DNA of 64,000 bases from Panulirus ornatus. Its lineage: Eukaryota; Arthropoda; Malacostraca; Decapoda; Palinuridae. Position 1 is the stretch's first letter, and each line of letters begins with the position of its first letter. This document shows positions 49,086 to 59,699 of the stretch, piece by piece. Position numbers and translations under genes: made by a program. Below the pieces are notes generated by a model that saw only the letters and a program-made list of their open reading frames with translations, did not search any database and had not been told where the DNA came from. The stretch covers positions 65,006,020 through 65,070,019 of the forward strand of contig NC_092242.1 of NCBI RefSeq assembly GCF_036320965.1. Direction: 5' to 3'.

Positions 49086-49299
49086 ATAAAAGGACAACAT
49101 CGGTTACTTGTCTAGGCAAATCGTAAATATTACCAGCAATCTCCATATTTTTCTTTTTAGCTTAACGGACAGAGACGGTTGCGTTACTATATCAAATGTC
49201 AAGACAGAATTGATATTTCCAAACCTTGTGAGAAGCCTGGAAAGTCATTGCCAAGGACACGCAACATTCCGCTTTAACACCCACAGTTATATACCGGTG

Positions 49300-49344
49300 T
49301 ATATATATATACATATAATATATATACATATATATATACATATA

Positions 49345-49404
<60 letters not shown>

Positions 49405-49408
49405 ATAT
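49300..49408. repeat. (AT)n tract with ATAC interruptions
   Basis: Mixed TATATA/ACATATAT for about 109 bp, leading into R2 copy 3. Confidence 0.95.
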
Positions 49409-49533
49409 CTTTCTTTTCTTTTATACTATTCGCCATTTCCCGCATTAGCGAGGTAGCGTTAAGAACAGAGGACTGGGCCTTTGAGGGAATATCCTCACCT
49501 AGCACCCTTCTGTTCCTTCTTTTGGAAAAAAAA
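49409..49533 (-). mobile_element. R2 copy 3, truncated
   Basis: Contains CCATTTCCCGCATTAGCGAG, GTAGCGTTAAGAACAGAGGA, GGGAATATCCTCACC and GTTCCTTCTTTTGGAAAA, and stops in an A run that leads into (GT)n. About half of the element, compared with the copy at 3,949-4,192. Confidence 0.8.
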
Positions 49534-49535
49534 AA

Positions 49536-49536
<1 letters not shown>

Positions 49537-49576
<40 letters not shown>

Positions 49577-49633
49577 TATGTATATATTGATATGTACATG
49601 TACAAGTATGTATATGTGTGTGTATGGGTGTAT

Positions 49634-49674
<41 letters not shown>
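49537..49674. repeat. (GT)n, mixed TG/TA, (AC)n and (TA)n cluster
   Basis: (GT)n 49,537-49,573; an imperfect TATGTA region; (AC)n 49,633-49,661; a short (TA)n to 49,674. Confidence 0.95.
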
Positions 49675-49800
49675 GCTTCGTCTCTTCGATGTATATCAGC
49701 TGACTGTTATATTTCTCTCTTGTCTCCCCTGATGATGTGATTATAACACGAAAGTGCACTTGGGAACTTATCGTGTTTCATTTTCTCCGTGGACTCATAG

Positions 49801-49861
<61 letters not shown>
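49675..49861. repeat. R3 repeat and (AT)n
   Basis: R3 runs from about 49,675 to 49,803 and contains CTGACTGTTATATTTCTCTC, ATGATGTGATTATAACACGA and GGGAACTTATCGTGTTTCAT, then GTGGACTCATAGGAATATAT. The last 45 bp are repeated, inverted, at 14,343-14,386, also against (AT)n. (AT)n follows at 49,803-49,861. No coding content; the family is not classified. Confidence 0.75.
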
Positions 49862-49864
<3 letters not shown>

Positions 49865-50126
49865 CTAGCGTTTCAAGAACTAAAACGGATATGACTCTAA
49901 TGTCGAATTTCACGTCGCCTGCTAACCTGCAAAACGAGCGCACGAAGGCCACGGGACTAGGGAGTGGGGGGAAATGACTCCCAATGGAACAAACTTCAAA
50001 AGGAAACGATTTCAAACGTCAGTGAGCAACAGTAGGTTAGCTCCAAGGCCGTGCTCGGGCCGTCTCACAACACACACATTATACCATGTGACGCTTGGAA
50101 TAATAATTCCTATTTGTCGATGGGAA

Positions 50127-50152
<26 letters not shown>
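50127..50152. repeat. (GT)n microsatellite
   Basis: 26 bp of GT, followed by looser GTGT/GTAT sequence to about 50,250. Confidence 0.9.
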
Positions 50153-50157
<5 letters not shown>

Positions 50158-50317
50158 CGTGTGTAAGGATGCATGTATATAAAAATGTGTGTGTTTGTCG
50201 TGTGTATATATGTATATTCACGTGTATAGATGTTTAAAAGTGTTCGTGTGTATGTCTGCATGACGGGAAAGCTACGTATACAGGAGGAATATATTGTACT
50301 GAGCCGATAGTTATACA

Positions 50318-50320
<3 letters not shown>

Positions 50321-50382
<62 letters not shown>
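50321..50382. repeat. (AT)n microsatellite
   Basis: Pure AT, about 62 bp. Confidence 0.98.
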
Positions 50383-50582
50383 TATCATTTTATTACGCAA
50401 CTTAACTGCGTACTTCTCTCCTTGCTTTGGCTCCGAGCCCGGCTATGCCAGTGGGTGCACAGCCGACCGTTCTATCTTGAAATTCAGCACTTCCTTTAAA
50501 ACCATTATTCTTCCAACGTATAATCACAAGTGATATGGAAGGAAAGGGTTGACTCGAAGGCTGGCCGGCACCTCCAGATGTG

Positions 50583-50589
<7 letters not shown>

Positions 50590-50628
<39 letters not shown>
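50590..50628. repeat. (GT)n microsatellite
   Basis: About 39 bp of GT. Confidence 0.95.
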
Positions 50629-50965
50629 GATCTGGGTGGGGAGGGAGGACTGGCCTCCCGATAAGCTTGGCCTCCTAGCTTCGTGCTCTCTAGCCTCGTT
50701 CTCCGCATTAACGGCGTATACTGAGCGTCTCAAACGCGCCATGGCATCTTTAAATAAAAGGGAAAAGATAGAGAAAAGCGACACCTTGTCCACAGATACG
50801 ACATTTTCAGGATTATATTTCTTTCTGCTCTAGTACACAAATGGGCATGCACCAAGCCTCTCACAGTATAAGCAATACAAACTACATTAGGTGTATATGT
50901 ATGACCATTAACATTCTTACGTTAGAATGAGATTCAATCTGTTAATGAGCAACATATCCTGCAGA

Positions 50966-51038
50966 GCCTAGATAGCTCAGTTGGGAGAGCGTTAGACTGA
51001 AGATCTAAAGGTCCCCGGTTCGATCCCGGGTCTGGGCA
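50966..51038 (+). tRNA. tRNA-Phe (anticodon GAA)
   Basis: A complete 73-nt cloverleaf without intron. The acceptor stem GCCTAGA/TCTGGGC pairs fully, with one T-G wobble at the fourth pair; discriminator A. The D arm TAGCTCAGTTGGGAGAGC doubles as the A box. The anticodon arm TTAGA-CTGAAGA-TCTAA has GAA at 50,999-51,001. The variable loop is AGGTC and the T arm CCCGGTTCGATCCCGGG carries the B box. A T run at 51,042-51,045 just downstream is a good pol III terminator. All features fit a functional nuclear gene that delivers Phe to ribosomes at UUC/UUU codons. No other tRNA was found in the window. Confidence 0.97.
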
Positions 51039-51041
51039 GAA

Positions 51042-51045
51042 TTTT
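51042..51045 (+). terminator. pol III terminator of tRNA-Phe
   Basis: TTTT three bases after the tRNA 3' end, the usual position for RNA polymerase III termination. Confidence 0.8.
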
Positions 51046-51205
51046 CCATCTACTTGCAACCGATTAAACACAGGAATTTGACGTGGTTGAATGCCACTGT
51101 GTTGCGTGTTATAATCAGTCTGTCCTATAATGCTCTCGAACTCATGTTACTGAACAATCTTGAACAACACAGCCTACGAGTACTTAGAAAGTGATTTTCA
51201 CCGTA

Positions 51206-51228
51206 GAGAGAGAGAGAGAGAGAGAGAT
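51206..51228 (+). repeat. short (GA)n
   Basis: 23 bp of AG, about 170 bp downstream of the tRNA. Confidence 0.95.
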
Positions 51229-51544
51229 TAGCCGGCAATATGCTGGCCACTTTCTCCATATCCTGAACCGAAAACCATTCACAGTTGCTCTGCCCCGTGC
51301 TACTACGTGTAATAAACTATGACGTGGTAACCCCGTAACAGGGAATAAGAGACCTCTCTTGTTGCATTTAGAACGTGAACATTGCATCGCTACACCCCTC
51401 GTACCGTCTCTATGACACGAAAATGACACTGGCCATTTGCCTTAGAGTGAAACACAACACGATGAAATGCTCTTCAAACTGCGTAAAGCGATTGGACGGG
51501 GAAACGGCGTCATGTGTAAGGCTAGTACTTCAACAGGTAGTTCA

Positions 51545-51715
51545 AGGCTCATAGGGACTTATAACTTAAGTCCAGGGCATGCAAAGACTTATAAAAGTAA
51601 GTCCAGGGCATGCAAGGACTTATAGAAGTAAGTCCAGGGCATGCAAGGACTTATAGAAGCAAGTCCAGGGCATGTGTGGACTTATATATGTAAGTCCAAG
51701 GCTTGTTTGGGTTTG
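51545..51715. repeat. 31-bp minisatellite, about five copies
   Basis: The unit contains GACTTATAGAAGTAAGTCCA and GGGCATGCAAG. Copies are close in the middle (51,590-51,665) and diverged at both ends. GACTTA and TAAGTC within each unit are complementary, so each unit can form a small hairpin. Confidence 0.9.
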
Positions 51716-52429
51716 AAGTAAGAGTATGTTAGTGGTTTTATGGGCTAGTCACTCAATGGGATTCTAGATATATGGAAATCTGTCATATATCAAACATTTT
51801 GTAATGAGTGAATGAGAGAGAAAGACTGTTTGGTAGTTAAAGATTATATCTGAAAGTATATGAAATTACGCTTTCCTGTGTAGATTAAATTGGAAGCATG
51901 ATGTAAAAAGTAAAGAAAAAACTTAGATGTCGATGTGCAAGCAAGTTATATACTGAAGTTAACCACTCATGATTATAAAGGAATTTAAACAACAACAGGC
52001 CACTGGGTCACTTCAAGTCTATTTGTGTTGGTGGATGAGATAAAAAAAAAAACTAAAGATAACTGAGGTAAGACTGAAAAAGAAAACAGATGACTTATGG
52101 AGAAATATACAAGAAAATTCTCTGTAATTACAAAGGAACAAGTAATCAGTCTATCCTGAAACACGTCTATAGTGTTGCTGTCAACTACTTTGATTAGTAA
52201 ATCACTTTAAATGTTAACAATTAATCGAAATAAAACATTTACCTACACATTTGTATCCATTACTATTACTGAAATCAGACAAACAGTTGCTTAGATCAAC
52301 AAATCCTTTGCTAACTTTTGGATACTGGCATCGGATCACCTCTAAATCTTCTCTCATCCATGGTAAGTAAGTATTAAGCCAGTTATCAAAGGAGTCAGTC
52401 CTCTTGGAAGGTAGTCGATATTCTCTATC
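51716..52429. other. non-coding stretch
   Basis: AT-rich; may include the far 3' part of the CR1-like fossil that follows, but no block could be matched. Confidence 0.4.
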
Positions 52430-53300
52430 TATTATCTTTTTTTTTTTTTAAGTGGGGTGGCCAAAACTGACCACAGTATTCAACCAAGGTAGGGACACGA
52501 CGCAACGGTGAAGAAAAAAAAATAGTTTCTTAAAACTCGATATCTTTACCCTATGAGTCAGGATTTTCGCTCTTTTTACTGATTCTGTAATTCCTTGATG
52601 GGAAGAGAGTTTTACACTCGTGGGGTCAGAATCGCACATCCTGAGCCTTTTTTTTTTTTTTTTACTCTCCCATCCTCAATGTACCGTTTTTCTTGGCTTT
52701 ATGTCATCAGAAATCATTACATGTCTTTTTTATTCTCATCTACCTGTCTATGGTAGATCAACAGAAATAATAGCAGCCTGTTTTCCCGAATCTACTTACA
52801 TTTGTTAAAATTTTACAAACTTGCATCAAAATTTGCGTGAGACCTTATGAACCCTGTCAAGTGATCTGACTGCTAGACTAACAGATGCAGATGTTGAATT
52901 TCCATTGAAGCTTTATTACAAAGCTTATTATTGCTTGGGAATTCTGGTATGACGCAGACTAATATATACTAATGCCATTAATATATATCAGAGAGAGAAC
53001 CGATCCCAAGACTTGATCCTTGCGGCACACAGTGCGTTTGAGTATCTCTGTTTACACCGTCAACCAACTGTATTTTCTAACCACTGAAGCGCAACACCAA
53101 TTACACTGACTCGACTTTTCATGTAGTAGCCTTTGATGCGGAACTTTTAATCGAAAACTTCATGAAAATCTAAATACGTGGCATCAACCGTCTTGCTTTC
53201 ATGAAATAATCATATCCAAATAGAAATCAAATATTTGTCAAATTACAAAAAGTACATATGACTTTTTTTGAATCCTCCGGAACTTTTCCAGCGGTAAATG
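52430..53300 (-). pseudogene. CR1-like LINE fossil
   Basis: On the minus strand near 53,035-53,000, VPQGSSLGIGSLSDI matches the VPQGSVLGPLLFLIYI block of CR1-type reverse transcriptase. The sequence to the right on the plus strand (53,080-53,190, CCACTGAAGCGCAACACC and AAAACTTCATGAAAATCTAA) fits the preceding RT segment read in reverse. Toward the left, GTGGCCAAAACTGACCACAG (52,456) and TTTTACACTCGTGGGG (52,609) are blocks expected in the 3' half of such elements; the second recurs at 1,260 and 43,060. Many stops; dead copy. Confidence 0.6.
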
Positions 53301-54208
53301 ACATTGGAATGAGAAGCTAAGGGCTTAACTTTGTCTTCATTAGCTTCTCTCGTTGTTTTATTTTTTTTTTTTACCATTTAATGCTGAAAGTATTTCATGA
53401 ACTCGTGTGTCAATATGTTGCAAAATGTTCTCTTGACTTAGCCTTGGAACTGGGTCTAGCAAATTACCCACGTTTTCAGTGGTAAATACAAATGTGTAAG
53501 CCAATGAAAGTTAATTACAAGACCGTTGAATATCATTACTGTGTGATATACTCCCCACTCAATTTTTGTAATTATGTGATAGATAGCTGATGAAATATTT
53601 ATAAAACATCTATATCATACCCTGTGTATCAAATTCTGGCTTATTCAAACTACCAAGTACATTTACGTCAGTAGTCCCAGTTACGCCTGAGAGTAATGTA
53701 AGCTGAGGACTTAATAGCCCATAGCCCAGTTTGTCGTTGAAAAAGGAATCATTTTTGGCTTATGGCTGGGCTAGATGGTAGTTTAGCCTGAAGAAAAGAA
53801 AAGAAACTGTCGTTACATCCAGTTAGGCTGTTTAAATGATGTGTGGCTAGAGGGGGTAATTCAGTCTGACGAAAAGAATCAGTCGTTACGAGCTAGGTAG
53901 TGACGTCAACTCAGAAAAAAAGAAAAAAAAGAAAAAAGTTAGGTTCGTCTAATAGTAGCTGTAATATGCTGGGCACATATGCGGGCCCAGCGTCTAGGTT
54001 AGGAAGTGACGCCCCGTGAAGGAGAAAGCAGGCCGAGTTCGCGCTAGTCCATGCCATGATGCATGCTTAAGGGACAGAAGTTAACGAACGCCAAGGTGAC
54101 GCAATGATCATGACATGCTAAAAGAGACATGAGAAAACCGAAATAACCCCCCCCCTCTCCCTCCCTCCACCCGTACCCATTGGTAGGTGTTGAGCCCATA
54201 GCACGCCA

Positions 54209-54212
<4 letters not shown>
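53301..54212. other. non-coding stretch with a weak internal duplication
   Basis: GTAGTTTAGCCTGAAGAAAAG (53,779) and GTAATTCAGTCTGACGAAAAG (53,857), each followed by a GTCGTTAC block, suggest a diverged duplication of about 80 bp. A C run lies at 54,149-54,157. No gene. Confidence 0.45.

Positions 54213-54302
<90 letters not shown>
54213..54302 (+). repeat. (GA)n microsatellite
   Basis: Pure AG, about 90 bp. Confidence 0.98.
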
Positions 54303-54304
<2 letters not shown>

Positions 54305-54380
54305 GGTGCCCTAGGCAGTATCAACAACATCGATCTTCCTCCCTCTGTACAACAGATCCCTATCTGTTATTGACATTTAG

Positions 54381-54440
54381 GACGCCGCTAGTGATAGCAC
54401 AGTATTGGCGGACGCCGCTAGTGATAGCACAGTATTGGCG
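54381..54440. repeat. perfect 30-bp tandem duplication
   Basis: GACGCCGCTAGTGATAGCAC plus AGTATTGGCG occurs twice, head to tail, with no mismatch. Perfect identity suggests a recent event or an assembly stutter. Confidence 0.97.
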
Positions 54441-55080
54441 GTGGTTGATAGGGAGGGTTGTGGGGGAGGCGATATGAGCGGGATGGTAATGTTGGGGGGG
54501 GGGGGTGCTAGCACTCGGGTGGTGTCAAGGAGAAATCTGGGTGTGGTACTGGGGTGGTATTAAGGGTGGAGTATAGTCGGAAGGTAAGAGTTTAAGGGCG
54601 ACTCTGGAAGATTGTGGTGATATGAAACTGAAAGGTGAAATGATGATGTAGGGGTGATTACAGTAGTTGCGGATGGTAATAAGGGATAAATGACTGGAGT
54701 GGTGATGAGGGATATACGTAAGGGTGATAGAAGATGACTAGTTGTTTCGATAAGGGGAGTAATGTAGTGGTCCTCTGGAAGTGTTCACTTGTGGTATGGG
54801 GGATCGTAGTGAATTCGGAAACATCGGAGCATAATAGGGGTGTGGATAAAAGACAATGTGGTGATTCTGATCGACTTTGGGGCTGATCAGAAGGGATTTA
54901 TGATGAATATGAAATGATTCAGGGCGATACGGGATGGCTGTAGTGGCAAGCGATATGGAGAGGCTATGGTATTGATTATGACAGGGATGAATCACTGAGT
55001 CATGGTTATATGTAGTGACTATGTTGGCCATTTGGGATAAAGTGCTGATGATCATAGGCAGTGTGGCTGTGATAGTGACT
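54441..55080. repeat. G-rich decayed minisatellite-like zone
   Basis: Words such as GGTGGTATTAAGGGTGGA, GGGATAAATGACTGGAGTGGTGATGAGGG and TAGTGGC/AGCGATATGG recur at irregular 25-40-bp steps (each quoted word is approximate). There is a G run at 54,494-54,507. No clean unit. Confidence 0.45.
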
Positions 55081-57200
55081 GTAATGCGTTTATAGCATAA
55101 ATTTGCTAGTGTTTTTATCCAGACCTGTTCTTAGATACAGAAGTAGTTGTTACATGTTGTTATAGGATCTTTGTTTCACAGATGGCGCCGTGGTAGTATA
55201 CTGAACGGTAGACACGTATGTTATTAATAGGGTGTAGAGTACGTGATGTAAATATGGGATAGATGCAAAGTTAGATGTTAATGGGGGTATTGTTTTATTG
55301 TTGATATTTATACAGAATTTTAGATATGAATGTTGGATGTTGCTGAATAATAAATGTGACTGTAGAACGGTTGAAAATGCTGATAAGTATGTACTGCTGT
55401 GATTTTTGTAACCGCGGGGTTGGCTGAGGTGAAAAGTGACTTCTTTGAGACAACCGAGCACTGACTGAGATTACATTTAAGTCACGGAAACAGAAAACTG
55501 GGCAACTCTTCCTTGCTATGATGCTGGCAGACTGTAAACTTCCTAAGGACTTCGCCGACGTCATCTGAAACCCACCGCAGATGTCACCGTGGCCCGACCA
55601 CCACTCCCTTTGATACCGATGCTTTACGCTGCCCCAACCACGTGTTTCCGTCCATCCCTACTTTTAAAACTGCTGATCGCTATCGCGTTTCCTCTCTAAC
55701 TGTCGACACATACAGATACACAAAGGTTCCAATGCACGACCCACAGCTTGAGCGACGTATAGGTTACGGAAGTTATTAGTAACTCTCCAATGACACGCAT
55801 TAGTTCCACGGTCAAGCCCAACCGGTTTAGGCCTATGTCACCTATAGCCTCGGAACCAGCGCATTCCACGGGACAGCAACTTATTTTCCCTTTTGTCTCG
55901 ACGAAGAAAGGACAGAAAACACGAGCTGTAAATTCAACATATTAAACATGAATTCAAAGTAGTTCCAACGTGGATTTCCGCTGTGCTACTGCCTACGTGT
56001 AGCACACGAACTTTGAAACTTTGTGTATTTCTCTACTTACCTCACATGAGAAAGGACTTTACATTGGTAAAGACGTTCAAAGTTAGCGAGGAATAGCTTG
56101 ACAGTTCATTGGCCAAATCGAAATAACCTATTCAATGTAACTTAAGCAAAGTAGTAACGTCCCGACCGTTACCACATCTATTCCAGCTCATGGTAACTCA
56201 AGTTACAGCCCTCATCACCTTTGTTACCAGCATGGCGCGCGGGAAGTTACCAGGTTCAGTTACCTCAGACATCCGGCTATTTCTAGGCCCAGCGGTGGGT
56301 ACCATGACAGTTCACAGCCATTCGTAGGGCAAAGAAATAGTGGGCGTCCTCGCTGACCCATGGAGGTACGGACAGCAATAGGACGGGCAGGACTCTCTAG
56401 GCCAGGCAAACCCCCTACCAGCTGGGCCATTTAACTCAGCACACATCGACCTTATGGTACCAACACCCGCGACGAAGCGTAATCCTTTAAAATATCATTG
56501 TACAAATACAGTATCAAAGTATATTAGTTGAGATTTGTCAATAATCTCCAATATATTACAAAGCATTACATATTATTAAAGATATGACAAGGCCCTTAAA
56601 CTTGTGGTAAACCAAGCAAACATATACTCACACGCTCTGTAAAGGTTCGTGTCTTTGTTTACCAAAATACCGTGGCTTTAAATCGACGCTGAGGGCATCT
56701 GGTGGCAGTGAGTTTAAAATTTGGACTTTTTGTTTATATACGTATATCAATAGATATGGGCTGACCACAGTATGGACTCTATTTTGGACTTGAAGTGTCA
56801 GAAGGTAGTTTACGAAAGAGCCATATAGAAACGGGAAGGAGAGAGCATGGAAGGAATTATTTGAAGTTTGGAGCATGAACGCTCGCTGAGTGGGATTGGC
56901 GGGAAATTCGTATGGCATCGGGATTGGAGTTTGGCGCCACTTATTGTTCACTGGTGGACGGGTGCTTGGGAGGGAAAGTGGCGCGCTTCGTATTTCGCCT
57001 CACAAGTGGAGTAAGTGCCACCATCTGGATTTCTGTGTTGGTTTACTAGTTTCTAGAATGTAAAGGTACATTCTCACTTTCGCTGAAGAGCCCATGGGGA
57101 AAGCTGGGGACGGTATAAGGTGCGGAAGTTGTGGAAGCAGTTTTGGCGGGCTGGCGGCCATCACAGAGCCAGCATGGGTGACGCGCGGGAATTCGGCCCC
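55081..57200. other. non-coding stretch, CpG content rising toward the right
   Basis: Short frames without domains. From about 55,600 onward, and especially at 56,950-57,200 (GTGGCGCGC, GACGCGCGGG), CpG dinucleotides are more frequent than in most of the window. This may reflect a nearby promoter or exon, but none is identified. Confidence 0.4.
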
Positions 57201-57236
57201 TTTGGTTCACCGTAATTTTCTGCCACCCGCTTATGC

Positions 57237-57520
57237 TTAGTGCAGTTTGTCGATGGTGTACGTGAAGATGAGAGGTAAGTGGTTGTGAATATCAAATTCT
57301 TGGATTCTAAATGTGCCGCTGGGGTTATCAAAAGCAGATGCAGCGTTGCCGCATCTCTGAGGTTGTGGCGGAGGTGGTAGTGAAGGTTGAGGCCGGGGGT
57401 TGACCTGACCACCTGCACCACCTGCCCCCTGCGGGTCAAGGCCTTCTACCAACCGGTACCTGAACCAGCTACCCCCAAGGGCATGGTCGAATTCAAAATC
57501 ACAGGATTTTAGTAAATATC
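57237..57520 (-). CDS. candidate exon, unknown protein (weak)
   Basis: A minus-strand frame open from about 57,520 to a stop at 57,237. It reads CDFEFDHALGGSWFRYRLVE, then GLDPQGAGGAGGQVNPRPQP, a run of prolines, and SAFDNPSGTFRIQEFDIHNH followed by LPLIFTYTIDKLH. Composition is protein-like and the sequence is CpG-rich, but no family is recognised, there is no good ATG, and the splice sites are ambiguous. It could be a terminal exon of a gene lying to the right, or non-coding. Confidence 0.2.
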
Positions 57521-59699
57521 AAGGGCGGATGAAGGTATATTGGCGTACCCCCTCGTGGCGATGTGGTAGGTTGTGGTCGTAGCCGCGTTACCACCACGGC
57601 CGTCCGAGCCTCAACCTTGTGGACATTTAAACCGTGTTTGGTACACAAGCTGACGCTAGGGGGCCACACCAATAATTTGTGTTGCTGGTGCAAGGAAATG
57701 AGAAGCAGGGATGATGCAAGTGTGAAAATATTTGCGGCTGTGAGTCTGGTTATGGAGATTGGCTCTCATGATTATGGTGGTTATGTTGTCCTATTTAGGG
57801 GTATTAGGGGCCCGAGAGGGTGGATGAAGTTGCCTTCAAATCTTCACTAAGCATTTGCTTAACGTGGGGATGAAATTGGAGAGTTTGGTAACTTTATGTG
57901 TATTAGGGCCCTCTCAATGGATTGGTTTTAAAACCTCGTAGGGTCAGTAGAAGGTAAGTTAAACGACTTCAGTTTTAAACCTGTCTTTTTCTGACATCCT
58001 ACATTATTACCCGAGTTCTTATATTGAAGATTACTATGTATATGGCAGCTGCTTCTATGAGAAATTAGGCCTCGTGGATTAACCAAGCCTGTTTTTGGTT
58101 TCGACCGACTCGAGTAGCCCCCTCCTCCCTTCAAAGCATTGCAAATGTAAGACATTCAACTTATAGGCCTATAGCAAAGATAGACGAACCATCCATTCTT
58201 TAGACCAGTCTTAAACTATATGACTACTTAAGCCCCTACAGCATGGAATTTCTAGGTCCAATTAGGGAACTGAAATATACGTTTTAGTAGGTCTGACTTA
58301 AAGTTTCAGTAAGTCCAGCATGATGACCAGGCCCCTCAGAACGTGGGTATCTAATATTGAGGCTTTCCAGAGGTAACTCAGTGGTGTTTTGGCATCATAT
58401 AGTTAACCTGGGAATATAATTGCCTCTAATGAGATTGAAAGATGTTTCTTTTGGACCCTCACACATTATGCTGGTACTCTGTAGTAGATCTCATAACCCT
58501 GCCTCACCCCTTGAGAAATTGGGTATTATTTTAGTCTGAAGTGCTTAGGTTATGCAGAAACTGGGTATTGTTTTTGAGAGATTTGATGGTAATGCTACTT
58601 AGGCCTTTTAGTTAAAATGCTGATATCAGGTTGATTCCTGGATTTAAAGGTAAATAATGTATATGCCAGCCTTAGATAATTATGAGTAATACCTGGGCCT
58701 CTAAGTAACTATGGTAATTGAATAATTGGAACTTGTATATATTAATAGTACTTAATCTTAAGGTAATTGGAATACCTAGGTCTCTTGAGTTAACTTGGTA
58801 CTTTTTTCAATTTTGAGTACCTCAGAAACGCACTAATTTGACCACAGATTTCCTTAGGTAAGACCATATTTTTTGTGTTACATGAAAAAAACTGTGTGGT
58901 GTATTCATTCATGCTACTTGCATGGAAGGATTTATGAAATCTTGTATGCTTGTAGTTATGCTTTTGTATGACATTTTAACTTTCTGTATTGTAGGTGCTG
59001 TTTATGACCTTCACAAACCTTGGATGGGTGTACCATTACGCAGTGTTAAAGCATGACTTTGATCCTGTGAACCATATGTTATTTCCATAATGTTTAATTC
59101 ACGTTTTGGAGTTTCAGTTGATACAGGCTTTCTTGTCTAGCACATTAAGGTTTTGTTGGAAGGACATTTATGAGAAATGTCCCAATATAAGTAAATATGG
59201 CATTCATGGTTTGAAACTCTAACTGTGGATTAATTTTTACTGTCCTTCATTAGTCCTTTTGAATGTAGATTTACCGGTTAGGCTTTTTGTTTTTAAAGAC
59301 CAAACTGAGCTGTACATTTTGATTTGGATAACACGTAAAGACATATGCACATTGATAGTTTAGGTTCCTGGGCAGCCAGTAGAATTAGGCCTCAGCTTAC
59401 CATAGCTATTGCAAAGATCATTATTGGAAGCCTTAATTCCTTTGCTTGTTAACCAGCCCTTAGGTAACCATGCCACCCATGTAACCTCTTATAATTCCCA
59501 TATGTAACCCCACAGTTCAGTTTTCTCAAATATGTTTTCAACTGTTCTTGGCTAACTGAGCATCTCATAGATTCCTTTTTGAAATGCATCGCTATAGGGC
59601 TTTTGGAAATTACCAAGTAACAAAAGGGCATAACCACATGGGTGGAATTGCCCTTACTTTACCTTTTAGTCCAAAAATAACTTAGCTTGTAATTCCAGG
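57521..59699. other. non-coding stretch grading into the minisatellite
   Basis: 57,540-57,850 is CpG-rich with overlapping short frames on both strands. From about 58,200 onward, words like GGCCTCTAAGTAACTATGGT and CCTAGGTCTCTTGAGTTAAC recur loosely, suggesting the most decayed edge of the array to the right. Confidence 0.4.
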
